Shown: in pieces, positions 25,831 through 34,779 of the stretch
Layout of the letters: each line of letters starts with the position of its first letter
Numbering within the stretch: the first letter of the stretch is position 1
From: CBDCYN01 sp965224205
GTDB lineage: Bacteria; Planctomycetota; Phycisphaerae; Phycisphaerales; Phycisphaeraceae
Assembly (NCBI GenBank): GCA_965224205.1
Contig: CBDCYN010000013.1
Coordinates: 1 to 64,000 of the forward strand
Direction of reading: 5' to 3'
Length of the DNA stretch: 64,000 bases
Position numbers and translations under genes: made by a program
The notes under the pieces: generated by a model
Database searches by the model: none
Seen by the model: only the letters and a program-made list of their open reading frames with translations
Told to the model about the DNA's origin: nothing

Positions 25831-28013
25831 ACGGACGCCCCTTCGAGCGAACGCTCAACAGACCCGCCGAGTTGAACCAGCCCCATGGACTCGACTTCGA
25901 TGTCCCTAGACACCTCGTTATATCCCAGCACCGCCACGTTCGGCAAGTGCGGCTCGAGCAAACGCCGCACCTGCGCCCGCACCTGAGGCGACGCCAGCAC
26001 CACCGGGTGGTGCCCGGCCTGGATCAATCGCTGGATCTCCTTGACGATCGCGGTGGTGATCTGGTTCGCTAACACCGGTGGCAGCGTCATCGTCGTGCCC
26101 TCGGCCCCGCGGTCGATATACCCCACGATCTGGTCCTCCAACCCCGGGTCGAGGCTCACGCAATGAAGCTTGGGCTTGGGCCGGTCGTGCGCGGCGGCCT
26201 GTGGGTCTTCGACCATCTCGACATATTGATTGCAGATCGTTCGCCGCAGGGCGTTGCGCACGTACTCCGTGAGCACGTCGGTGTCCTTGGTTTTCGGGGA
26301 CCAATCGCCGAGGGTCTCTACGATCGTTTCCATGTCCCGGATCGGCACGCGTTCACGCAGCAGGTTCTGGAGCACCTTCTGAACCTCACCGGGTTTGAGC
26401 AGGGGCGCCTCTTTGCCCAAGACCTCATCGACGAGTTTTTCCGCTTTTTCTTTTAGTTGAGATACAAGATTGTTGGTCTCTTCACGGGTCAGCAGCTCCG
26501 CGGCGTGGGTCTTGACCAGTTCCGAGAGGTGCGTGGCCAGCACGCTCGTGGCGTCGACCACGGTGTAGTTGAGCGCCTCGGCCCGCTGCTTCTGCCCGGC
26601 GTCGATCCAGACGGCGTCGAGCCCGAACGCCGGCTCACGCGTCTTGGTGCCCTGGAGCGGGGTCGAGGCCAGCCCGCTGTCCATCGCCAGGAATTGGCCG
26701 GGATAAATCTCGCCGCTGGCGATCGTGTTGCCACGGATCTTGATGTTGTAGTCGTTGGGCTGAAGCTGCATGTTGTCGCGGATCCGCACCGGCGGCATCA
26801 CCAGGCCCATCTCGGTCGCCAGCTGGCGGCGCGTCATCGAGATCCGGTCGAGCAGGTTCCCGCCCTGGTTGGCGTCCACGAGTTTGACCAGGCCGTAGCC
26901 GACCTCCAGCTCGAGCGTGTCGACGTGCAGCGCCTTCTCCACCGGCTGGGGCTCGGTTTCCTTTTTCTTCTTGGATTCCTCCTGGGCCTGGGCCTTGTGG
27001 GTGTGGGTGGCCCGCTGCTTCGCTTCCCACGCCACGAACCCCAACGCACCGGCGGCTAGCAGCATCGGCAGCATCGGCAGGCCGGTAAACGACATCGCCC
27101 CCATAAACCCAGCGGTGATCCAAAGCGCGTTCGACCGGCTGGTGAGCTGGGCATTCAGCTCGGTGCCCAGGTCTTGGCGGCTGCTCGACCGGGTGACGAT
27201 CAGGCCCGCGGCGATCGCGATCACGAACGCCGGCAGCTGGCTGACCAACCCATCACCGATCGTCAGTCTTGTGAACACTTCAAGGGTGTCGCCGAACGGC
27301 CAGCCTTTCTCGAGCATCCCCACGGTGAACCCCCCGACGATGTTCACCAGGGTGATGATGATCCCGGCGATCGCATCGCCCCGCACGAACTTGCCGGCAC
27401 CGTCCATCGCCCCGTAAAAATCAGCTTCTTGGGTGATCTGGTCGCGTCGCTTGCGGGCCTCGGCCTCGTTGATCAGCCCGGCGTTGAGGTCGGCGTCGAT
27501 CGCCATCTGCTTGCCGGGCATCGCGTCGAGGGTGAACCTCGCGGCGACTTCACTGATGCGCGTCGCCCCCTTGGTGATCACCACGAACTGAACGATGATC
27601 AGGATAATAAACAGCACCAGCCCGACGACCAGGGAGTTGCCGGCTACGAACGACGCGAACGACTCGATCACCCGCCCCGCCACAGCCGTCGCCATCCCGG
27701 GGTTGTCCGCATCGGCAGCGAGGATCAGCCGGGTCGTGGCGATGTTGAGCACCAGCCGCAGCAGCGTCGTGCCCAATAACAGTGACGGAAATACCGAGAA
27801 ATCCAGGGGGGATTCGACGTAGATCGTGGTCAGCAGGATCAGCGCCGCTAGCCCGAGGTTGGCCGCGATGAGGATGTCCATCATCACCGGCGACATCGGG
27901 ACCACGATCACCGCTAGCAGCCCGATGAACGCCAGGGGCACGAACAACGGCCGGTACCGGTCGATCTGGCTTAGCCACGTGGGCAGGACGAGTTGGTTGG
28001 CTTGTGTTGCCAT
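25827..28013 (-). CDS. flhA: Flagellar export gate protein FlhA
   Basis: A 728-residue component of the flagellar type III export gate. The N-terminal half has about eight transmembrane helices and the family FHIPEP region, including GATRISEVAARFTLDAMPGK and MDGAGKFVRGDAIAGIIIT. The C-terminal cytosolic domain binds chaperone-substrate complexes. A charged KKKKE-rich linker lies near residue 350. The length is slightly above the usual 690-700. The stop overlaps the flhF start. Confidence 0.97.
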   Translation of the reverse strand: MATQANQLVLPTWLSQIDRYRPLFVPLAFIGLLAVIVVPMSPVMMDILIAANLGLAALILLTTIYVESPLDFSVFPSLLLGTTLLRLVLNIATTRLILAADADNPGMATAVAGRVIESFASFVAGNSLVVGLVLFIILIIVQFVVITKGATRISEVAARFTLDAMPGKQMAIDADLNAGLINEAEARKRRDQITQEADFYGAMDGAGKFVRGDAIAGIIITLVNIVGGFTVGMLEKGWPFGDTLEVFTRLTIGDGLVSQLPAFVIAIAAGLIVTRSSSRQDLGTELNAQLTSRSNALWITAGFMGAMSFTGLPMLPMLLAAGALGFVAWEAKQRATHTHKAQAQEESKKKKETEPQPVEKALHVDTLELEVGYGLVKLVDANQGGNLLDRISMTRRQLATEMGLVMPPVRIRDNMQLQPNDYNIKIRGNTIASGEIYPGQFLAMDSGLASTPLQGTKTREPAFGLDAVWIDAGQKQRAEALNYTVVDATSVLATHLSELVKTHAAELLTREETNNLVSQLKEKAEKLVDEVLGKEAPLLKPGEVQKVLQNLLRERVPIRDMETIVETLGDWSPKTKDTDVLTEYVRNALRRTICNQYVEMVEDPQAAAHDRPKPKLHCVSLDPGLEDQIVGYIDRGAEGTTMTLPPVLANQITTAIVKEIQRLIQAGHHPVVLASPQVRAQVRRLLEPHLPNVAVLGYNEVSRDIEVESMGLVQLGGSVERSLEGASV

Positions 28014-28052
28014 GAGTTCCTGGATCGGGTCTCGCCTACGGTTCTCCGTGGT

Positions 28053-29123
28053 TTACGCGGTCTTCCTGCCGCTCAACCGGTACACGTACGCAAGGATCTC
28101 CGCCACCGCCGCGTAGTACTGGGGCGGGATGACCTGCCCGACCTCGACCTCGCTGTACAACGCCCGGGCTAGCTCCTTGCGCTCGACAAGGGGGATATCA
28201 TTGGCGATGGCGATCTGCCGGATCCGCATCGCTAAAAAGTCCGCGCCCTTGGCGACGACCCGCGGGGCGGATTCCTTGTCCGAGTCGTAACGCAATGCGA
28301 TAGAGAAGTGGGTCGGGTTGGTGACCACGACGTCGGCTTTGGGCACGTCTTGGCCGATCCGCTGCAACGCCAGCTGCCGGGCGACGCGCGTGCGTCGTTG
28401 TTTGATCAAGGGGTCGCCGTCCATGCGTTTCAATTCCTCCTTGACCTCCTGCTTGCTCATACGCAGGTCACGCGTGTGTTGCCAACGCTGGAACGCGTAA
28501 TCCAGCAACGCCAACAACAGCAGCACCGCCGCGAGCTTCAGGGCGACCGTGTAGACGATCTCGCACATCACCGCGAACATCGGCAGCACGTCCAGCTCGC
28601 AAAGCACGATCACCCGCGGTAGCTCTTTGTGGATCGACCAACCCGCCACGGCGAGGATCAGCGCGATCTTCGCGAGGCTCATCACCAGGCGCATCCCGGA
28701 TCTCGCGCTGAAGATATTGCTTAGCCCCCGCAGCGGTGAGAGCTTCCCGAGGTTCGGTTCCAGCGGCTTCGTGGTCAAAACAAATCCGACCTGGCCCACC
28801 GTCACCAGCAGGGCCACGGCGGTGACGCCCAGGACCAGCGGCGCTACGGCCAGGAAAAGTGTCCGACCGGCCTGGGCGGTGATCATCGCGACGTCGCCGG
28901 GCCGCGTGGGGTTGGAGAACGCCGAGGGGCTGAGCATGGACTCGAACATCACCTTCAACTCGGTCATCACATGAACCCCGAACAGGTGCAGCAAGACGAT
29001 CCCCCCCAGCAGGGCGCAGGCGGCGACCAGGTCGGTCGAGCGGGCGATGTTGCCGTCACGCCGCGCTTCGCTGCGGCGACGGGGGGTGGGGGCTTCGGTT
29101 TTTTCGAAGTGGCTATCGGGCAT
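28053..29123 (-). CDS. flhB: Flagellar export switch protein FlhB
   Basis: A 356-residue export-gate protein that switches substrate specificity from rod/hook to filament. Four hydrophobic segments lie within residues 30-215, and the cytosolic tail carries the autocleavage motif NPTH (N269-P270) in VVTNPTHFSIALRYD. The N-terminus EKTEAPTPRRRSEARRDGNI matches the family. It is separated from flhA by 39 bp and from fliR by 44 bp in the same orientation. Confidence 0.97.
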   Translation of the reverse strand: MPDSHFEKTEAPTPRRRSEARRDGNIARSTDLVAACALLGGIVLLHLFGVHVMTELKVMFESMLSPSAFSNPTRPGDVAMITAQAGRTLFLAVAPLVLGVTAVALLVTVGQVGFVLTTKPLEPNLGKLSPLRGLSNIFSARSGMRLVMSLAKIALILAVAGWSIHKELPRVIVLCELDVLPMFAVMCEIVYTVALKLAAVLLLLALLDYAFQRWQHTRDLRMSKQEVKEELKRMDGDPLIKQRRTRVARQLALQRIGQDVPKADVVVTNPTHFSIALRYDSDKESAPRVVAKGADFLAMRIRQIAIANDIPLVERKELARALYSEVEVGQVIPPQYYAAVAEILAYVYRLSGRKTA

Positions 29124-29167
29124 CCGTGCCGTCCTGGATCGGGGTCAGGTTACATCGGTGCGGTTCT

Positions 29168-29998
29168 TTATCCCGTAAGGGTTCCTCTTGGCGGTAATGC
29201 AAAAAACCTCATGAGTTGTTCGAGGGTGTCTTGAAGTGCCCGGGCCCCGAGCTGGGTGGTCAGGCCCATGATCGCGATCAGAAGCACCGCGCCCATGATG
29301 ATCCGCACCGGGAACCCGATGCTGAGGATGTTCATCTGCGGCACCGTGCGCGCGATGAAACCCATCGCGACGGTTTCGAGGAAGATCAGGCACAGCACCG
29401 GGGCCGAGACCCGCATCGCCAGGTCGAACACCGTCGAGAGCATCCCGATCACCAGGCTCAGCAGGTGACCGTTGGGCACGAACCCGCCCAGCGGGATCCG
29501 CTCGAAGCTGCCCACGAGGGTAATCAGCAGCACACGGTGGCCGCCAAGGATCAAGAAGACCGCCATCGCCAGCACGAAGTAGAACTCGCTCACGACGCCG
29601 GTCTGTTCGTTGAACTCCGGGTTGACCACCCCGGCGAACCCCAGGCCCATCTGCTGGTCGATGGCCCGGCCCCCCAGCTGTAGGGCGATCATCGGCAGAC
29701 TCGCCGCGTAACCGATCACCAATCCGATCAACAATTCCATCGCCACGGCGACGGGCAGCGACCAGAGGTGAAACCCCGAACCTAGGAGCGTGATGATTCC
29801 GCTCGCTGCGCCGCTGCTGGGGTGCAGGAGCATCGGGTAGATACAGAAACTCAGGCCCAGCGCCAGGAATAGCTTCACGCGACCGGGGACCGCGCTGCTG
29901 CCAAACACCGGCGCGAAGATAAAGATCCCGGTAAGCCGGAACAACACCAGGCCCCACGCCGGCAGGTGCATCACCACGGGTTGGAGGTCGATCGGCAA
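29168..29998 (-). CDS. fliR: Flagellar export gate protein FliR
   Basis: A 276-residue integral membrane protein with about six transmembrane segments. The conserved core includes GLGFAGVVNPEFNEQTGVVS and MRVSAPVLCLIFLETVAMGF. FliR, FliP and FliQ form the helical export pore. I start at the ATG at 29998 (MPIDLQPVVMHLPAWG); a longer overlapping frame on the same strand is a shadow. Confidence 0.95.
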   Translation of the reverse strand: MPIDLQPVVMHLPAWGLVLFRLTGIFIFAPVFGSSAVPGRVKLFLALGLSFCIYPMLLHPSSGAASGIITLLGSGFHLWSLPVAVAMELLIGLVIGYAASLPMIALQLGGRAIDQQMGLGFAGVVNPEFNEQTGVVSEFYFVLAMAVFLILGGHRVLLITLVGSFERIPLGGFVPNGHLLSLVIGMLSTVFDLAMRVSAPVLCLIFLETVAMGFIARTVPQMNILSIGFPVRIIMGAVLLIAIMGLTTQLGARALQDTLEQLMRFFALPPRGTLTG

Positions 29999-30048
29999 TC
30001 AAGCAGCCTTTCCACATGATTAGGCTCACGGTGATCGTGACACCGCGT

Positions 30049-30306
30049 TTACCCCGAACCGGTGAACATGCGTTTAGAGAACTCGAGGATCACCGTCGCC
30101 ACCCACGGGGTGATCACGATCGTCACCACGCCCATGCCCAGGATCTTGGGCACGAAGCTGAGCGTCTGCTCCTGGATCTGGGTGACCGCTTGGAGCACGC
30201 TGACGACCAGCCCAATGGCCAGCCCCGCGGCCAGGATCGGCGTGCTTAGCAGCAGCATGACGGTCAGGGCCTCTCGGACCACGTCGCTGGCTTGGTCGAT
30301 GTTCAT
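30049..30306 (-). CDS. fliQ: Flagellar export gate protein FliQ
   Basis: An 85-residue protein with two transmembrane helices and the family motif VVSVLQAVTQIQEQTLSFVP. It is the small subunit of the FliP-FliQ-FliR export pore. It lies 50 bp upstream of fliR, but 192 bp and a perfectly placed palindromic repeat separate it from fliP, which is unusual for this normally tight cluster. Confidence 0.96.
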   Translation of the reverse strand: MNIDQASDVVREALTVMLLLSTPILAAGLAIGLVVSVLQAVTQIQEQTLSFVPKILGMGVVTIVITPWVATVILEFSKRMFTGSG

Positions 30307-30385
30307 GCTTGCGGCTCCTTTAAAAATCCTCAGTCACTGGTTGTGTTTGGTATGGCGGCATGTCTCATGTTTCGTAAGAGCGTGT

Positions 30386-30463
30386 CAGCGAGCCGCGACC
30401 GTGAGGGAGCGGGTTTCAAGGCAAGACCGTCCGAACCCGCTCCTTCACGGTCGCGGCTCGCTG
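30386..30463. repeat. Dispersed arm repeat, paired inverted arms (fliQ-fliP gap)
   Basis: Arm 1 (30386-30415) and arm 2 (30434-30463) are 30-bp inverted copies differing at one position, with an 18-nt spacer. A transcript across it would fold into a very stable hairpin between fliP and fliQ. Confidence 0.95.
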
Positions 30464-30498
30464 TGATGCCCTATCAACATTCAGTCCGTCACATCGCA

Positions 30499-31470
30499 TC
30501 ACGTGGTCACCCCCGGCACGGCGAAGCTGTTGAGCAGGGTCCCGGTCACGAGCTGCCAGCCGTCGACGAGCACGAACAAAAGCAGCTTGAACGGCAGGCT
30601 GATAAACACCGGCGGCAGCATCATCATCCCCATGCTGATCAGCACGCTGGCCACGACCATGTCGATGATCAGGAACGGTAAGTAGAGCCGGAACGCCATC
30701 AGGAACGCGACCTTCAGCTCGCTGAGGATGTACGCGGGGATTAGCGACAGCATCCCGACGTCGCCGCGCGTGAGCTGCTGGGGTGAAGAGGTATCCACCC
30801 CCTGGTAGTTGAGGATCATGTACAGGTCGGACCAGTTACCGGCGTGATCGAGCTGACCAAACATGAAATCTCGTAATGGCTGCTTGGCCCGCGACCAGGC
30901 CTCTAGCTCAGTGATCTGGTTGTCCTGCATCGGGACGATCGCTTCGCTGCGGATCCGTTCGAACGTCGGGGCCATGATCAGGAACGTCATGAACATCGCC
31001 AGGCCCACGATCACCTGACTGGGCGGCAGCTGCTGGGTACCGATCGCTTGGCGCAGCAGGGCCAGCACGACGATGATCCGCGTGAAGCTCGTAGTCAGCA
31101 CCAGCAGGGACGGGGCGATCGATAGGATGGTCAGCAGCACCAGGATCGACATCGCGGCGCTGAGGTCGCCGGGCCCGGCGTCGTCGCCCGACGCGTCGGG
31201 GTCGGCTGAGTTCTTGAGGTCTTCTTGGGCGGCCGGCAGCACACGCCCCGCGTGGCGCAGGATCGACAGCGGGTTGGTTAGATCGACGCGACTCGATGAT
31301 TGAGCATCGACCGATGAGCCGCTTTGCCGCTGCTGGCTCGTGTCCGTGACCGTCTGGGCCAGCGAGGGGGGCGAGAGCAAAGAGACGGTCATGAGGATCG
31401 CACACACGGTCCAATCCGTGATGGGTCTCCGTCCGCCGCCTACACCATGTCGATTCCCGCATCTGTTCAT
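30499..31470 (-). CDS. fliP: Flagellar export gate protein FliP
   Basis: A 323-residue export-pore subunit. A signal peptide (hydrophobic stretch to about residue 38, ending SLAQ) is followed by a long polar linker. The conserved core has LVLTTSFTRIIVVLALLRQA, QLPPSQVIVGLAMFMTFLIM and LIPAYILSELKVAF. The N-terminal periplasmic part is longer than in E. coli (245 residues). The start overlaps the fliO stop by ATGA. Confidence 0.95.
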   Translation of the reverse strand: MNRCGNRHGVGGGRRPITDWTVCAILMTVSLLSPPSLAQTVTDTSQQRQSGSSVDAQSSSRVDLTNPLSILRHAGRVLPAAQEDLKNSADPDASGDDAGPGDLSAAMSILVLLTILSIAPSLLVLTTSFTRIIVVLALLRQAIGTQQLPPSQVIVGLAMFMTFLIMAPTFERIRSEAIVPMQDNQITELEAWSRAKQPLRDFMFGQLDHAGNWSDLYMILNYQGVDTSSPQQLTRGDVGMLSLIPAYILSELKVAFLMAFRLYLPFLIIDMVVASVLISMGMMMLPPVFISLPFKLLLFVLVDGWQLVTGTLLNSFAVPGVTT

Positions 31471-32525
31471 GCGATCGCCCTCGTATTCATCGATAGGGCT
31501 CGCACCCGCGAAACCACCCGCGAAACCTGGTCACGCGCGCGGTCGGCGCGGGATGCGGAACCGGCGCCGTATGCTTCGAGCGGGTCGGGGTCGGGGTCAG
31601 GGTCGGGGATCTCGTCGTGTTGTTCGTTGAAGCCACGCACCAGCTGGGTGAACCCTTGGGTGATGCTCTGGGGTTTGGCCGCGGTCACCGCCGCCAGGAG
31701 CCCGGCGACCTCTTCCGGGTCGTCGATGTCTCCCAGGGCCCGCAGGCCGGTGGCGCTTTCGGCGACGACGAGGACGCGCCGCCCGGCGCGGATCAGCAGG
31801 ACGTGGCTCTTGGGGGAGACCGCCACCCGTGCGAGCACCTCGACCACGGAGGGGTGCGACGGCGGCACCGCGCCCTTGCCCATGCGGATCAGCACCCATC
31901 GCAATAGGTAGATGACGGCGATGACGACCCCCATCGCCGCGAGGGTGTTGAGCGAGCCCGATGAATCGATCCACCCCGTGCGGGGGGTGGCGGGGTCGTC
32001 CTGTGCGGGCCAGGGGTCGGCAGCGGGTAGGCCCAGCGGGATCCGTTCTTGTTGGGCGGTGGCTGAATCGATGACCGGTTCATCGCTACGGTCTGGGGGG
32101 CGGTTGCTGATCGCGGTGACGCTTGGTTTCTTCGAGGTCGCCGAGGGGTGTGACGTGAGTTCCTCAACGCCCGCTGGATCGCGCGGGGCCGGGTTGATAG
32201 GGTCGGGGCCAGCAGCGGGGAGGGGCGGTGATGCAGCCAGCGCGGTGGGTATCACCCGTAGCTTGGAAACGGCGTTCTTAGCCAGTGACGCGAGGCGCTG
32301 GCGTTCGGCGACGTGCGGATCTGGGGCGGGATCGGTCTGGGCCGCGGGGGGGGCACGCCGGGCTGGCGCGGTGACTACGGCGGGGTCGCCCGGACCGGCC
32401 GGTGAAGGGGCGTGAATATCGGGGACGGCAGGGGGAGGCTGGGCGTTCGCGAGTCGGGGAGAAAAGGATACAAGTAAGCCCGAAACAAACACCAGCACAG
32501 AGAAGGTCGGCCGTCCATGGCCCAT
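31467..32525 (-). CDS. fliO: FliO-like flagellar assembly protein with long Pro-rich region
   Basis: A 352-residue protein assigned to FliO by position directly before fliP and by domain layout. A signal peptide (to about residue 28, RLANAQ) precedes about 165 Pro/Ala-rich residues. A transmembrane helix (near residue 197, LAAMGVVIAVIYLLRWVLI) and a small FliO-like cytosolic domain follow (VVEVLARVAVSPKSHVLLIR). FliO assists assembly of the FliP complex. The Pro-rich insert makes it about three times the usual length. An Asp-Pro repeat (DPDPDPDP) follows the core. Confidence 0.85.
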   Translation of the reverse strand: MGHGRPTFSVLVFVSGLLVSFSPRLANAQPPPAVPDIHAPSPAGPGDPAVVTAPARRAPPAAQTDPAPDPHVAERQRLASLAKNAVSKLRVIPTALAASPPLPAAGPDPINPAPRDPAGVEELTSHPSATSKKPSVTAISNRPPDRSDEPVIDSATAQQERIPLGLPAADPWPAQDDPATPRTGWIDSSGSLNTLAAMGVVIAVIYLLRWVLIRMGKGAVPPSHPSVVEVLARVAVSPKSHVLLIRAGRRVLVVAESATGLRALGDIDDPEEVAGLLAAVTAAKPQSITQGFTQLVRGFNEQHDEIPDPDPDPDPLEAYGAGSASRADRARDQVSRVVSRVRALSMNTRAIA

Positions 32526-32628
32526 GGTCGAGTATCCTTATGTTGAGACCTCGATGAGCAGCGCATCCTACGCTGCATGTTCATTATCTTATCACCTCAA
32601 GCCACGGATAAGCAACCCTTTCTAGATC

Positions 32629-32736
32629 GGTATCCACATCGCGTATCAAAGTGCCGCGCCGAGTAGGTATGAGACACCGAAGATTTCCTTGTCGCGTACC
32701 GGGGTCATGCCGCGATTTCATCCGAGATGGGTATCC
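32629..32736 (-). repeat. Dispersed ~105-bp repeat (family 2), minus orientation
   Basis: A copy between fliN and fliO. It shares GATTTCATCCGAGATGGGTA and TTGTCGCGTACCGGGGTCAT with the copy at 11551-11654 and is close to the reverse complement of 14507-14611. It splits what is normally a contiguous fliN-fliO pair. Confidence 0.75.
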
Positions 32737-32834
32737 ATCCAACGCCGCGTCGCCTACCCTATTGATCTGCTGCGTGAACCGGTGGGGCGCCTTGGCGAGG
32801 TCGGTTCTCGCCGGGCAAGACCGCGGTTCTCTAC

Positions 32835-33257
32835 CTATCCCGTGGATTGGCTGGCCATCGTCTGGGCTTGGTCTTCAAGGTTCTCGAGGATCTCGCTGAC
32901 CCGGATGCAGAAATTATCGTTAAGCACGAGGACCTCACCGCGGGCAATCAGCCGGTCATTGACGTAGACGTCGACCGGGTCGCCGGCGAGCTTGTCGAGC
33001 TCCACGATTGAGCCATCCCCCAGGCGCAGGACGTCCTCAACGAGCATCTGGGTGCGGCCCAACTCGACCTTGACGTGCAGATCGACGTCGCTGAGCAGGT
33101 CGATCGCGTTTTGGTCGATGGTCGGCCCCGACGACGAGGCGTCTTGACCCGATCCGGACGAGCCGTCGTCAGAGCTGTCCACCTCCGCTAATGCCGCGGC
33201 GACGAGCGCGTTGAGCTCGTCGGGATCGGTCATGAGTTGAGAATCATCGTCGGCCAT
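32835..33257 (-). CDS. fliN: Flagellar motor switch protein FliN
   Basis: A 140-residue C-ring protein. The N-terminal 60 residues are acidic and Ser-rich. The SpoA/FliN domain (about 62-130) contains DVDLHVKVELGRTQM, VVELDKLAG-type spacing, VDVYVNDRLIARGEVLV and FCIRVSEIL. The usual neighbour fliM is missing between fliL and fliN. The gene is in the minus-strand flagellar block, 50 bp downstream of fliL. Confidence 0.94.
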   Translation of the reverse strand: MADDDSQLMTDPDELNALVAAALAEVDSSDDGSSGSGQDASSSGPTIDQNAIDLLSDVDLHVKVELGRTQMLVEDVLRLGDGSIVELDKLAGDPVDVYVNDRLIARGEVLVLNDNFCIRVSEILENLEDQAQTMASQSTG

Positions 33258-33307
33258 GAGATCAGTTCCATGCCGATAGCGCGAGGCTGCCGGCCTTTAC
33301 TTATCGG

Positions 33308-33829
33308 TCACATATCCGCTCGGAACTGAGTAAATTTTGTGATGACGACCTGCTCGACGTAGGAGTTGCCCTCCTCGTCACGTCCGAGTCGGTCGTCGAG
33401 GGAGGCTTTGATTTGCCGCTTGATCGTCGCTAAGGTTGGTTCTAAAAGGTGGTTAGGCTCGGCTAGGCCGATAATGGCCCGGATATCGGCGCTGATCTGA
33501 GCGGACATCGACTCCAGCTGGCCTTGGATCCGCTCCTGATTCTTACGCCGAACGACGATGTACACCTGCGTGTCGTAGATGAAGGTGCGGCCGCGCTTGG
33601 TGTTGGGGTACTTGGCCTCGACGACCAGTTCCTCGACCGGTTCTTCAGCCTGGGCGGCTTCGTCTTCGACCGCTCCCTCGGCCTGGACGTCCGCGGGCTG
33701 ACCCATCATCATGAACATCACCGCGATCACCGCGGCTTCGACGACCAGCAAGGCGGCGAGGATCAGAAGGGGCTTCTTGGACCCCTTCTTAGGCTCCTGC
33801 TCTTCGACGTTATCGGTCTCATCAGCCAT
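33308..33829 (-). CDS. fliL: Flagellar basal-body protein FliL
   Basis: A 173-residue inner-membrane protein that supports stator function. One transmembrane helix (about 21-42, PLLILAALLVVEAAVIAVMF) follows a short charged cytosolic tail. The periplasmic domain ends with VVITKFTQFRADM, like other FliL C-termini. An acidic Ala/Glu linker (about 48-70) precedes the folded domain. Confidence 0.9.
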   Translation of the reverse strand: MADETDNVEEQEPKKGSKKPLLILAALLVVEAAVIAVMFMMMGQPADVQAEGAVEDEAAQAEEPVEELVVEAKYPNTKRGRTFIYDTQVYIVVRRKNQERIQGQLESMSAQISADIRAIIGLAEPNHLLEPTLATIKRQIKASLDDRLGRDEEGNSYVEQVVITKFTQFRADM

Positions 33830-33962
33830 ATCACGGGCACCATCGTTTGGTTGCTAGCCCCCTCCCGATCGTGTTGACGGGGCGTGCCGTATCATCACCC
33901 GGGAGCGGTCGGTCATGGTTCGATATCGTATGTATCGTCTCGATCGCTTGGTTGATTTGGCT

Positions 33963-34703
33963 CTAATGGGGGGCTTCGGGGCGGGTGAAGTCTTCCACCA
34001 GGGCTTCCATGACCAGGATCTCTACCCGTCGGTTGGGCTCCTGAGCCGCTGCGGTGTAGACCCGTTTGGCCAGGGGCTCACGCTCGGCGTTGGCGATCAG
34101 GCGGATCCGCTGGGGTTCGATCCCGATCTGGGGGTCGGTGAGGAAATCCATCACCGACTTGGCGCGGAAGAAGCTTAGGACCCACAGGTCCTGGTAGCCG
34201 GTGCCCTCGAGCGGTTCGCGGTGGGCGGTGTGGCCGCGCAGCTCGACCTTGTTCTTGTAGCCGCGGATCAGGTCGGCGATCGTCAGCAGCTGCTGCTTGG
34301 CTCGCTCGGTGAGGTCCGCTGAGCCGGGCTCGAAAGTGATCCGCCCGCCCTGGGTAAAGAGCATCCCCTCGCGGACGCGGGTGACCTGGGGATCGCGGCC
34401 GTCGATGCCGGGTTCGTCGGTGTTGGATTTGTTCTTGTTGATCGGTTTAAGGAGTTGGAGGTTCTCGAGCCGCTCGATCAGGCTCAGCTTCGGGTCGTCC
34501 TTGGTCGTGACCTTGCCCCCGCCGCCGAGCACGCCGAATGCTTTTTGGACCTCTTCCACCACCACGCGGTACTGGTCTTCTTTCTTGATCTCGCTTAGCG
34601 CCACGAGGATGATGAAGAAGCACAGCAGAAGCGACATCATGTCGCCGTAGGTCATCACCCACTCCGGGGCGCCTTCGGGGGGGCATTTGCATTTTTTACC
34701 CAT
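33963..34703 (-). CDS. motB: Flagellar stator protein MotB
   Basis: A 246-residue stator subunit. After a Cys/Lys-rich start (MGKKCKCPPEGAPEWVMTYG) comes the single transmembrane helix with the proton-carrying aspartate D21 in YGDMMSLLLCFF. A plug/linker and an OmpA-like peptidoglycan-binding domain follow (from about residue 115), with VELRGHTAHRE and SFFRAKSVMDFL. It is 76 bp downstream of motA on the same strand. Confidence 0.95.
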   Translation of the reverse strand: MGKKCKCPPEGAPEWVMTYGDMMSLLLCFFIILVALSEIKKEDQYRVVVEEVQKAFGVLGGGGKVTTKDDPKLSLIERLENLQLLKPINKNKSNTDEPGIDGRDPQVTRVREGMLFTQGGRITFEPGSADLTERAKQQLLTIADLIRGYKNKVELRGHTAHREPLEGTGYQDLWVLSFFRAKSVMDFLTDPQIGIEPQRIRLIANAEREPLAKRVYTAAAQEPNRRVEILVMEALVEDFTRPEAPH

Positions 34704-34779
34704 CGCGGGTCATCCGTCACGCTTTCTCGGGGTTGGCTGCTTTACGCGCCGAGTCGTGGCTGGTCTAGTCATGGCCACG

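Noticed and set aside
29145..30029. A 294-residue frame overlapping fliR in another frame
   Set aside because: Its composition is frame-shifted shadow; fliR in the adjacent frame matches the family over its length.
33443..33474. TAAAAGGT followed by GCCGATAA, resembling a sigma-28 promoter
   Set aside because: It lies inside fliL on the opposite strand and the spacing (16 nt) is too long for the known sigma-28 consensus.
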